DNA of 7,205 nt from Lachnospiraceae bacterium (GCA_024699395.1 JAILPU010000033.1:1-7205), one strand, 5' to 3'; shown: positions 1 to 6,684, numbered from the stretch's first letter. The notes: generated by a model not told the origin, from the sequence alone. Translations and numbers: made by a program.

Positions 1-2
1 TA

Positions 3-1022
3 CCAAAGACTAATAACAAGGCAGTGCAAAACACACAGAGTGCCACAGTAGAGAACACTAAAGTGCAGGATGTACAGGGTATCACAGTAGAGAACACTAA
101 AGTGCAGGATGTACAGGGTATCACAGCGCAGGGCGAACAGAGTTTGGAGAAGTATAATGCACAAAGCTTTGGAGTAACAAATAAAAATGATAATTCCGGA
201 ATTTATCGGGGGGATGTTGATTCGGGATTCACAATATTTATAGGTGTAACCGCTTTATTTTTTGCAGTGTTAACTCTTAAATATTTTCCCTGGGATTATC
301 TTTCACAGAGAGTACCATTTCTCAGAGGATTTATATCCTCCATTCAGTTCCCCACAAGATTTTTGTCTCTTGTGGGAGTGACGGCAACATTTGCGTGGGG
401 TTATGTTTTTAAAAGTATATATGAGCTCTACGGGAAAAAAGAGGGAGCAAAGAGTATTATAAAATCCGTATTTATTATCCTTTGTGTTCTTAACGTTATG
501 TTCACCTGTGTGTTTACGGGAAATCAGGCAAAAGAAGAGACCGATCCTGTTAAAAAGCAGTGGACCACCAAAAGAGAAATATGGGATCTTGAGCAGATAG
601 TGGGTTATGTTTCCGGAGGGGAATATCTTTTAAACATGACAGACATGTCACAAGTAGCCTACGACACTTATTCCAGAGGAGACAATATCCTTTTAAGTAA
701 TTATGTAAAAGGCTCTCTTGTTGTAAATACTTACTGTGAAAATATAGGTGATGAGGAGTCTTATTTTGAAGTGCCCCTTTTTGCATATACCGGATTTACG
801 GCAGAGAGTGATTTGGGGAAACTAAAGACCGAAAGAGGAACCAACAACAGGCTAAGGGTAACGCTCCCCGGCAAATTTAACGGATATGTAAAAATAAGCT
901 TTAAAGAGCCTTTATTGTGGAGAATCTCGGAGATTATATCCCTTTTGGGAGTGGTTCTTTTTGTGATCTGCTCCATAAAAAAGTGGAGTTTTACCCGAAA
1001 AAATGTGATAATCAATATGTGA
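3..1022 (+). CDS. YfhO / PTPS-related polytopic membrane protein, C-terminal part (5' end outside window)
   Basis: The frame is open from the left edge to the TGA at 1020-1022. The GTG at 24 is probably an internal valine, because it has no ribosome binding site and the frame continues upstream. The visible part starts with a polar, Gln/Val-rich segment containing a 13-residue repeat (TVENTKVQDVQGI twice). Hydrophobic segments follow at about 225-287, 360-410 and 456-515, then a soluble domain (about 519-923), a final membrane helix (about 924-977) and a basic tail. The motif QFPTRF (345-362) resembles the QFPWRF-type motif I know from YfhO and 6-pyruvoyl-tetrahydropterin-synthase-related membrane proteins. 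The pattern TDMSQ...VPLFAYTGF...NNRLRVTLPG before the last helix also fits that group. YfhO-like proteins are linked to cell-envelope glycosylation; the exact substrate here is unknown. dnaE begins 27 bp downstream without an obvious terminator. Family assignment is from memory of motifs, with moderate confidence. Confidence 0.7.
   Translation, partial: PKTNNKAVQNTQSATVENTKVQDVQGITVENTKVQDVQGITAQGEQSLEKYNAQSFGVTNKNDNSGIYRGDVDSGFTIFIGVTALFFAVLTLKYFPWDYLSQRVPFLRGFISSIQFPTRFLSLVGVTATFAWGYVFKSIYELYGKKEGAKSIIKSVFIILCVLNVMFTCVFTGNQAKEETDPVKKQWTTKREIWDLEQIVGYVSGGEYLLNMTDMSQVAYDTYSRGDNILLSNYVKGSLVVNTYCENIGDEESYFEVPLFAYTGFTAESDLGKLKTERGTNNRLRVTLPGKFNGYVKISFKEPLLWRISEIISLLGVVLFVICSIKKWSFTRKNVIINM
45..122 (+). 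repeat. Exact 39-bp tandem repeat, two copies, in coding sequence
   Basis: Two identical 39-bp units (45-83 and 84-122) each encode TVENTKVQDVQGI. Identity at period 39 extends slightly beyond the units, from 44 to 126. The unit is 13 codons, so gain or loss of a copy keeps the frame. The preceding 39 bases (6-44) translate to KTNNKAVQNTQSA, in register with the unit and sharing N, V, Q and Q at matching positions. This may be a decayed copy, so the array could extend beyond the left edge. Confidence 0.95.
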
Positions 1023-1039
1023 AATCTATAAAACAACAC

Positions 1040-1044
1040 AGGAG
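1040..1044 (+). promoter_or_regulatory. Ribosome binding site deciding the dnaE start
   Basis: AGGAG lies five bases before the ATG at 1050. An alternative in-frame GTG at 1044 shares its first base with this AGGAG and would have no Shine-Dalgarno sequence of its own, so ATG 1050 is preferred. Confidence 0.85.
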
Positions 1045-1049
1045 TGCAA

Positions 1050-4000
1050 ATGTCATTTGTTCATCTTCACGTCCATACGGAATACTCGCTCTTGGACGGA
1101 GCGAACAAGATAAAAGAATATGTCAAAAGAGTCAAGGAACTGGGAATGACTGCGGCGGCCATAACGGATCATGGCGTTATGTACGGCGTTATCGATTTTT
1201 ACAAAGCATGCATGGAACAGGGAATCAAACCTATTCTGGGGTGCGAAGTTTATGTGGCCAGCGATTCCAGATTTGACAGAGAGGTGACTCAGGGGGAAGA
1301 CAGATATTATCATCTGGTGCTGTTGGCCAAGAACAATGAGGGCTACAGCAACCTCATGAAGATAGTCAGCCGTGGTTTTACGGAAGGTTTTTACTATAAG
1401 CCCAGAGTTGACATGGAGGTTTTAAACAAGTATCACGAGGGGATAATTGCGCTTTCCGCCTGCCTTGCGGGTGAGGTTCAGAGGAATATCACCAAGGGCT
1501 TTATAAAGGAAGCGGAGGAAGCAGCTTTAAAATATGAGAATTGCTTCGGAAAGGGCAATTTTTATCTTGAGTTACAGGATCACGGTATAGAGGAGCAGGC
1601 TCTTGTAAATATGGAGCTTGTGAAGATGAGTAAGAAGTTAGACATACCTTTGGTATGCACCAATGACGTTCATTATACCTATGCCGAGGATGCGGAGGCC
1701 CATGATATACTTTTGTGCCTTCAGACAGGCAAAAAGTTAAATGACGAGGACAGACTTCGTTACGAAGGCGGGCAGTATTACGTTAAGAGTGAGGAGGAGA
1801 TGAGAGCTCTCTTTCCATATGCCCTTGAGGCGGCGGACAATACTGCGAAAATAGGGGAAATGTGTAATGTCACAATAGAGTTTGGCGTTACCAAGCTCCC
1901 CGAGTTTGAGGTGCCCGAAGGGTATGACGCCTGGACTTACCTTAACAAGCTTTGCGACGACGGCTTAAAAAGGCGCTATCCCGACAGTTCTAAGAAGATA
2001 GATCAAACGGACATGACCATAAGAGAAAGGCTTGATTATGAGCTTTCGGTCATAAAGAAGATGGGCTATGTGGAATACTTCCTTATAGTGTGGGATTTCA
2101 TCAATTATTCCAGAAAGATGGATATACCCGTGGGACCGGGAAGAGGTTCCGCAGCAGGAAGTATAGTTTCATATTGTCTTGGGATTACCAACATAGATCC
2201 CTTACGATATAATCTTCTCTTCGAGAGATTTTTGAATCCCGAGCGTGTATCCATGCCCGATATAGACGTGGATTTTTGCTATAACAGAAGGCAGGAAGTA
2301 ATAGATTATGTAAGCAGAAAATACGGTGCCAAGAAGGTGGTCCAGATAGTGACCTTCGGAACACTTCAGGCCAGAGGAGTTATCAGGGATGTGAGCCGGG
2401 TTATGGATATAGCCTACTCCAGAGCCGATGCCATAGCCAAGATGATTCCCACAGAGCTGGGAATGACACTGGATAAAGCACTTAATCTTAATCCGGAGCT
2501 TAGAAAGATGGTGGATGAGGATGAGGAGATACGTTACCTTATCACCATGTGTAAGCGATTGGAGGGCCTTCCCAGACATACGTCGATGCACGCAGCCGGA
2601 GTTGTTATATGCCGCGAGGCTGCGGAGGAGTACGTACCTCTTTCAAAGGGAGCAGACGGATCCGTGGTAACCCAGTTTACCATGACAACCTTAGAGGAAC
2701 TGGGACTTCTTAAAATGGATTTTCTGGGACTCAGAACCCTTACGGTTATCCATGATGCAATAAAGAGTATAGAACAATCCACGGGGAAAGCAATCGACAT
2801 AGACAATATCGACTATGACGATAAAGAAGTATTTGCCGACATAGGAAGCGGAAAATGCGAGGGCGTGTTCCAGTTGGAAAGTGCCGGCATGAAAAACTTT
2901 ATGAAGGAGCTAAAGCCCGCAAATCTGGAAGATGTAATAGCGGGAATATCTCTTTACAGACCCGGCCCCATGGACTTTATACCCAAGTATATAAAGGGGA
3001 AAAATTCCGGGGATCCGATAGAATACGCATCTCCTTACCTTGAGCCCATACTAAAGCCCACCTATGGCTGTATAGTCTATCAGGAGCAGGTTATGCAGAT
3101 AGTAAGAGACTTAGGTGGATATACTCTTGGACGAAGCGATCTTGTAAGACGAGCCATGAGTAAAAAGAAACAGGCCGTGATGGAGAAGGAGAGAGCCAAC
3201 TTTATCTACGGAAACGAAGAGGAGAAGGTTCCCGGCTGTATCAGTAAGGGAATTGATGAGAAGGTGGCGGCAGATATCTATAATGAAATGATGGATTTTG
3301 CCAAGTATGCCTTTAATAAATCCCACGCAGCCTGCTATGCGGTTGTATCCTATCAGACAGCCTATTTGAAACACTATTATCCCGTGGAATTTATGGCAGC
3401 GCTTTTGACCTCGGTAATAGATAACTCCTCAAAGGTATCCGAATATATCCAGGTGGCAAAGGTAATGGGAATAAAAATGCTTCCCCCGGATATAAATACC
3501 GGAGAAGCAGGCTTTACGCCTGATGAAAAATCCATAAGATATGCCCTAACCGCCATAAAGGGAGTGGGACGGGGTGTAATCGACAGAATAGTAAAAGAAA
3601 GAGAGCAGGCAGGACCCTTCAGAGATATAAGAGACTTTTTAAACAGGGTATCTGACATAGATGTCACAAAACGTATAATAGAGAGTTTTATAAAAGCCGG
3701 AGCCATGGATAACATGGGGGGAAACCGAAAGCAACTCATGAGTGTATACGCCGGGATAGTGGACGAGATACAGCATGACAAAAAGAATATCGCCGGCCAG
3801 CTGTCCTTCTTTGATGTGCTTAATGAGAGCCAGCGGGAAGCATTCTCTGTGACCATGCCCGATGTGGAGGAATACCCCAAAGAGGTTATATTAAATTTTG
3901 AAAAAGAAGTACTGGGGGTATATGTAAGCGGCCATCCCCTTGAGGATTATACGGAAATTATAGACAGAAACATAACCTACAAAACCTCGGCATTTGTACC

Positions 4001-4622
4001 AGAGCCTGAGACGGGAAACTTTGGGGTAAGGGACGAAGCCACAGTGGTTGTGGGAGGAATAGTAACCGATAAGAAGATAAAGTACACCAAAAACGATCAG
4101 GCCATGGCATTCGTAACCATAGAAGACATGGTGGGAACGCTGGAGGTTATTGTATTTCCCAAGGTATTTGAAAAGTTCGGGAATCTCCTTAACACGGATG
4201 AGAAGGTGTTTATAAAGGGAAGAGCATCCTTGGAGGAGGATAAGGACGGCAAAGTAATATGTGACACGGTCGTCACCTTTGAGCAGGCAGCTCTAAACGG
4301 AAACATCGCCTTCGGTCGTGGAGGAAACGGATACGGCAGAAGGACAGTAAACGTTAACAGAGTATCACCTCTTCCCACAGGAGTGTGGATAAAATTTAAA
4401 AACAGGGAAGATTATGAGGACAACACACAGGTACTTGCCGACATGGCAGCAGAACACCCGGGGAAAGACAACATAGTCATTATGCTTGGGGATACCAGAC
4501 AGTTTGCCGTGTTCCCGGAGGGAAATCCCGTGGATGCCTCAGGGGAAATAATGGGAATGCTGAAGGAAACCTTCGGTGAGGAGAACGTTAAATTTAAGCC
4601 AAAATCTATTGAAAACCACTGA
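1050..4622 (+). CDS. dnaE: DNA polymerase III subunit alpha (DnaE)
   Basis: Replicative DNA polymerase of the C family, 1190 aa, close to the usual DnaE length. The PHP domain (about 1-280) shows HLHVHTEYS (H7, H9), D16, ITDHG (D40, H41), E66, H88, C138 and TNDVHY (D206, H208). This is a full metal-site set like Thermus DnaE and unlike the degenerate E. coli PHP. The polymerase core has GPGRGSAAGS (362-371), MPDIDVDF with catalytic D404 and D406, and KMDFLG with D557, matching E. coli D401, D403 and D555. A helix-hairpin-helix region lies around 833-870, a probable beta-clamp motif QLSFF at 917-921, and an OB-fold domain at about 997-1075. A Gly/Arg-rich linker (1089-1098) leads into a C-terminal domain (about 1108-1190). 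In Clostridia DnaE normally works beside PolC; whether PolC is present here cannot be seen. pfkA follows after 55 bp. Confidence 0.97.
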   Translation: MSFVHLHVHTEYSLLDGANKIKEYVKRVKELGMTAAAITDHGVMYGVIDFYKACMEQGIKPILGCEVYVASDSRFDREVTQGEDRYYHLVLLAKNNEGYSNLMKIVSRGFTEGFYYKPRVDMEVLNKYHEGIIALSACLAGEVQRNITKGFIKEAEEAALKYENCFGKGNFYLELQDHGIEEQALVNMELVKMSKKLDIPLVCTNDVHYTYAEDAEAHDILLCLQTGKKLNDEDRLRYEGGQYYVKSEEEMRALFPYALEAADNTAKIGEMCNVTIEFGVTKLPEFEVPEGYDAWTYLNKLCDDGLKRRYPDSSKKIDQTDMTIRERLDYELSVIKKMGYVEYFLIVWDFINYSRKMDIPVGPGRGSAAGSIVSYCLGITNIDPLRYNLLFERFLNPERVSMPDIDVDFCYNRRQEVIDYVSRKYGAKKVVQIVTFGTLQARGVIRDVSRVMDIAYSRADAIAKMIPTELGMTLDKALNLNPELRKMVDEDEEIRYLITMCKRLEGLPRHTSMHAAGVVICREAAEEYVPLSKGADGSVVTQFTMTTLEELGLLKMDFLGLRTLTVIHDAIKSIEQSTGKAIDIDNIDYDDKEVFADIGSGKCEGVFQLESAGMKNFMKELKPANLEDVIAGISLYRPGPMDFIPKYIKGKNSGDPIEYASPYLEPILKPTYGCIVYQEQVMQIVRDLGGYTLGRSDLVRRAMSKKKQAVMEKERANFIYGNEEEKVPGCISKGIDEKVAADIYNEMMDFAKYAFNKSHAACYAVVSYQTAYLKHYYPVEFMAALLTSVIDNSSKVSEYIQVAKVMGIKMLPPDINTGEAGFTPDEKSIRYALTAIKGVGRGVIDRIVKEREQAGPFRDIRDFLNRVSDIDVTKRIIESFIKAGAMDNMGGNRKQLMSVYAGIVDEIQHDKKNIAGQLSFFDVLNESQREAFSVTMPDVEEYPKEVILNFEKEVLGVYVSGHPLEDYTEIIDRNITYKTSAFVPEPETGNFGVRDEATVVVGGIVTDKKIKYTKNDQAMAFVTIEDMVGTLEVIVFPKVFEKFGNLLNTDEKVFIKGRASLEEDKDGKVICDTVVTFEQAALNGNIAFGRGGNGYGRRTVNVNRVSPLPTGVWIKFKNREDYEDNTQVLADMAAEHPGKDNIVIMLGDTRQFAVFPEGNPVDASGEIMGMLKETFGEENVKFKPKSIENH

Positions 4623-4632
4623 AAAATAGATT
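4603..4632 (+). repeat. AT-rich inverted repeat across the dnaE stop codon
   Basis: AATCTATT (4603-4610) and AATAGATT (4625-4632) are perfect 8-bp complements around a 14-nt spacer containing the dnaE stop. The stem has one G-C pair and no T-run follows, so it would be at best a weak terminator. It overlaps the candidate pfkA promoter. Confidence 0.4.
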
Positions 4633-4637
4633 AATAT
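4609..4637 (+). promoter_or_regulatory. Candidate sigma-A promoter for pfkA
   Basis: TTGAAA (4609-4614, five of six to consensus) is followed after 17 bp by TAATAT (4632-4637, four of six). Transcription would start near 4644, giving a leader of about 34 nt before pfkA. The -35 box lies in the last codons of dnaE. The match is moderate, in AT-rich DNA where chance matches are common. Confidence 0.35.
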
Positions 4638-4677
4638 AGTAGCGAAGTGCCAAAAGCTTATATTTGGGAGAAATTTA

Positions 4678-5646
4678 ATGACTAAAGAGATTAAAACAAT
4701 AGGAGTTCTTACCAGCGGCGGTGATGCACCGGGAATGAATGCGGCAATAAGAGCAGTAGTACGTACCGCCATTGCCAGAGGCTTGAAGGTTAAAGGCATC
4801 AAAAAGGGATTCCAGGGCCTTTTAAATGATGAGGTCGTGGATATGGAGCGTAAGGACGTATCAGACATAATACAAAAGGGCGGAACTATTTTGGGAACTG
4901 CCAGAAGCAGTGAATTCAAAACAGAGGAAGGTCAGAAGGCGGGAGCCGAGATATGTAAAAAGAACAAAATCGACGGCATTGTGGTAATAGGCGGAGACGG
5001 TTCCTACAGAGGAGCCCGTGCTTTGTCAAAGTTCGGAGTAAATACCATCGCACTTCCCGGAACCATCGACCTTGATATAGCATGTACCGATTACACCATA
5101 GGATTTGATACCGCAGTAAATACCGCGATGCAGGCAATCGACAAGGTTAAGGATACATCCTCATCCCATGAGAGATGCTCCATCATCGAGGTAATGGGAA
5201 GAAATGCGGGATACATAGCATTGTGGTGCGGCGTAGCCAACGGAGCCGAGGATATACTGCTTCCCGAGTATTATGATTTTAATGAGCAGACGATTATCAA
5301 TAATATAATCGCCAACCGTAAGAAGGGAAAGACTCATCACCTTATCATAAATGCCGAGGGAATCGGACATTCCACATCCATGGCGAAGAGAATAGAAGCC
5401 GCAACGGGTATAGAGACCAGAGCCACAATACTGGGATATATGCAAAGAGGCGGAAGTCCCACAGCAATAGACCGTTACTACGCATCCATGATGGGAGCCT
5501 ATGCGGTTGATGTTCTTATAAAGGGACATACCAACAGGGTAGTGGGCTACAAGGCCGGAGAGTTTGTGGACTATGACATAGACGAGGCTTTGGAAATGCA
5601 GAAAAATATTGATGAATATCAGTACGAGATCTCAAAGCTTTTGTAA
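4678..5646 (+). CDS. pfkA: ATP-dependent 6-phosphofructokinase
   Basis: Glycolytic enzyme converting fructose 6-phosphate and ATP to fructose 1,6-bisphosphate; cytosolic and usually a tetramer. The length of 322 aa is typical of bacterial PfkA. Visible motifs are the N-terminal TSGGDAPGMNAAIR (12-25), GGDGS (105-109), PGTIDLD (127-133) with catalytic Asp at D131, SSSHER (161-166), MGR (173-175), NAEG (225-228), ETR with R248, and QRGGSP (256-261). Glycine in GGDG and in PGTID points to ATP rather than pyrophosphate as donor. R25 and R29 match effector-site arginines R21 and R25 of E. coli PfkA, so allosteric control is plausible. Two positions are unusual: the TIDND motif reads TIDLD (L132), and the histidine of LGHxQRGG, which contacts the substrate 6-phosphate in E. 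coli (H249), is Y254. The start is supported by GGGAG (4666-4670) seven bases upstream. Confidence 0.95.
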   Translation: MTKEIKTIGVLTSGGDAPGMNAAIRAVVRTAIARGLKVKGIKKGFQGLLNDEVVDMERKDVSDIIQKGGTILGTARSSEFKTEEGQKAGAEICKKNKIDGIVVIGGDGSYRGARALSKFGVNTIALPGTIDLDIACTDYTIGFDTAVNTAMQAIDKVKDTSSSHERCSIIEVMGRNAGYIALWCGVANGAEDILLPEYYDFNEQTIINNIIANRKKGKTHHLIINAEGIGHSTSMAKRIEAATGIETRATILGYMQRGGSPTAIDRYYASMMGAYAVDVLIKGHTNRVVGYKAGEFVDYDIDEALEMQKNIDEYQYEISKLL

Positions 5647-5663
5647 TAAAATAAAAGAAACAA

Positions 5664-5691
5664 TAAACCCTCACTATTCGGTGGGGGTTTA
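5664..5691 (+). terminator. Hairpin after pfkA, probable weak intrinsic terminator
   Basis: AAACCCTCAC (5665-5674) pairs with GTGGGGGTTT (5681-5690) through ten base pairs with one G-T wobble and a 6-nt loop; T5664-A5691 adds one more pair. The hairpin starts 18 bases after the pfkA stop. Only TTT in the 3' arm, then AACTAAA, stands in for the U-tract, so termination may be partial and allow read-through into the methyltransferase gene. The stem ends six bases before an ATG (5697). Confidence 0.6.
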
Positions 5692-5708
5692 ACTAAATGG
5701 GAAAAAAT

Positions 5709-6524
5709 ATGATCACAAGTTTAAGTAATAACAGCGTAAGACGAGTGGTGCAGCTGTGCGAGAAGGCATCCTTAAGGCGAAAAGAAGAAAGATTTGTATG
5801 CGAGGGGATAAAGATGTTTATGGAAGCCCCTTCAAGTCTTGTGGAAAAGGTATATATATCGGAATCCTTGATTGAAAAGCTAAAAGGGGAATACGCCTTC
5901 GGAGAATATGACAAAGGCGTCATAAATGAAAAACTGAAAGAAGCCGGCTACGAAGAAGTATCCGACGCCGTAATGGATAAAATGGCGGATACCAAAACAC
6001 CCCAGGGAATCCTGACAATCTTAAAAATGCCGGAACACTCCATAGAAGACATGGTATCGGGAAAAGCCTTTGTAGTGGTGTGTGAAAATGTCAAAGATCC
6101 CGGAAATCTGGGGACCATAATACGAACCGCTGAAGGCGCGGGAGTAACAGGCGTTGTATTATCCAAAGAGTGTGTGGACATATTTAACCCCAAAACAATC
6201 AGAGCAACAATGGGTTCTGTTTACAGAGTGAAATTCACATATGTGGAAGATATAGTGGAATCGGTAAACAGATTAAAGAAAGAGGGAGTAAAGTTTTATG
6301 CAACCCATTTAAAGGGAACCGCATTTTACGACGAGGTGGACTGGAGAGGAAAAACCGGATTTTTCGTGGGAAATGAGGCTAACGGCCTAACAGACAAACT
6401 GAGTAATACCGCAGATAATCTGATAAAAATCCCCATGGAAGGCAAGCTTGAATCCCTAAACGCAGCCGTGGCCTCAGCAGTAGTCATGTACGAAGCCCAC
6501 AGACAGCGTTGTAAATCATATTGA
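5709..6524 (+). CDS. TrmH/SpoU-family RNA 2'-O-methyltransferase
   Basis: Transfers a methyl group from S-adenosylmethionine to a ribose 2'-OH of rRNA or tRNA; the target nucleotide cannot be told from sequence. The N-terminal part (about 1-100) looks like the small RNA-binding domain of this family (MITSLSN..., RFVCEG). The C-terminal SPOUT domain has motif 1, ENVKDPGNLGTIIRTAEG (126-143, with N133 and the likely catalytic R139), motif 2, GNEANGL (221-227), and motif 3, IPM...ESLNAAVA (241-255), which form the knotted cofactor site. ATG 5709 is preferred because MITS is the usual family N-terminus and GGGAA lies just upstream (5699-5703). ATG 5697 would add MGKN and use the GGGGG inside the preceding hairpin. 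At 271 aa the length is normal. No promoter of its own is evident, so it may depend on read-through from pfkA. Confidence 0.92.
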   Translation: MITSLSNNSVRRVVQLCEKASLRRKEERFVCEGIKMFMEAPSSLVEKVYISESLIEKLKGEYAFGEYDKGVINEKLKEAGYEEVSDAVMDKMADTKTPQGILTILKMPEHSIEDMVSGKAFVVVCENVKDPGNLGTIIRTAEGAGVTGVVLSKECVDIFNPKTIRATMGSVYRVKFTYVEDIVESVNRLKKEGVKFYATHLKGTAFYDEVDWRGKTGFFVGNEANGLTDKLSNTADNLIKIPMEGKLESLNAAVASAVVMYEAHRQRCKSY

Positions 6525-6549
6525 GAAAAGAAGAGCCCGATGATATAAT
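6521..6549 (+). promoter_or_regulatory. Strong sigma-A promoter with extended -10, reading toward proC
   Basis: TTGAGA (6521-6526, five of six) and a perfect TATAAT (6544-6549) are separated by 17 bp, and TG at 6541-6542 forms an ideal extended -10 (TGNTATAAT). The expected start is near 6556, about 129 nt before proC. The -35 box overlaps the methyltransferase stop codon. The -10 lies mostly in the loop of the 6531-6571 hairpin. Confidence 0.75.
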
Positions 6550-6571
6550 GAAACCGTTGTGTTGGGCTCTT
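6531..6571 (+). terminator. Hairpin after the methyltransferase gene, possible terminator
   Basis: AAGAGCCC (6531-6538) and GGGCTCTT (6564-6571) are perfect 8-bp complements, and GATG (6539-6542) can extend the stem against TGTT (6560-6563) with wobble pairs. The loop is about 17 nt. No run of T follows (AATATGG), so it is not a classical terminator. Only transcripts entering from upstream contain both arms; those from the internal promoter lack the 5' arm. Confidence 0.45.
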
Positions 6572-6684
6572 AATATGGTTGTAGCATAAGGCAAACATAT
6601 CGGGTTCGATAATGCCGCAAGAGACATTTGGGCTCATGGGAAGAGCCTGCATCGGAATAAATGAAAAGGAGAAATCAGACAGAT
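6556..6684 (+). promoter_or_regulatory. Structured 5' leader of proC
   Basis: Predicted untranslated leader of about 129 nt with no convincing gene. It can form a hairpin at 6590-6616 (GGCA/TGCC plus TATCG/CGATA around a GGTT loop) and another at 6630-6648 (GGCTC/GAGCC plus a wobble pair, 7-nt loop). GGCTCTT at 6565-6571 is also complementary to AAGAGCC at 6641-6647, which would disrupt the second hairpin. I recognise no known riboswitch or T-box motif. A regulatory role is inference from pairing alone. Confidence 0.35.
6666..6672 (+). promoter_or_regulatory. Ribosome binding site of proC with long spacing
   Basis: AAGGAGA is followed by 12 bases before ATG 6685, longer than typical. An in-frame ATG at 6661 lies just upstream of this site, which would then fall inside its coding sequence. 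The site therefore favours 6685, which also gives the standard ProC N-terminus. Confidence 0.65.

Noticed and set aside
44..126. CRISPR-like repeat
   Set aside because: The two units are directly adjacent with no spacers and are translated in frame as part of a protein.
1027..1032. TATAAA as a -10 box for a dnaE promoter
   Set aside because: No acceptable -35 hexamer lies 16-18 bp upstream and there is no extended -10. It would also place the start almost on the ribosome binding site.
917..1276. Plus-strand frame overlapping the end of the membrane protein gene and the start of dnaE
   Set aside because: It overlaps two well-supported genes in another frame, has no ribosome binding site and gives a composition-biased, unrecognisable product.
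3377..3880. 167-codon open frame on the minus strand inside dnaE
   Set aside because: It lies wholly opposite a strongly conserved dnaE coding region and its translation shows no recognisable domain. The other minus-strand frames were dismissed for the same reason.
6575..6589. Four-codon ATG...TAA mini-ORF as a possible leader peptide
   Set aside because: No Shine-Dalgarno sequence and no proline codons, so nothing supports attenuation through it.
6599..6616. GGGTTCGAT resembling a tRNA T-arm
   Set aside because: The five bases on either side of the would-be T-loop do not pair, and there is no acceptor, D or anticodon arm around it. The bases fit a TATCG/CGATA hairpin better.
6556..6684. 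T-box leader controlling proC
   Set aside because: The conserved T-box antiterminator sequence is not present, and no terminator with a U-tract precedes proC.
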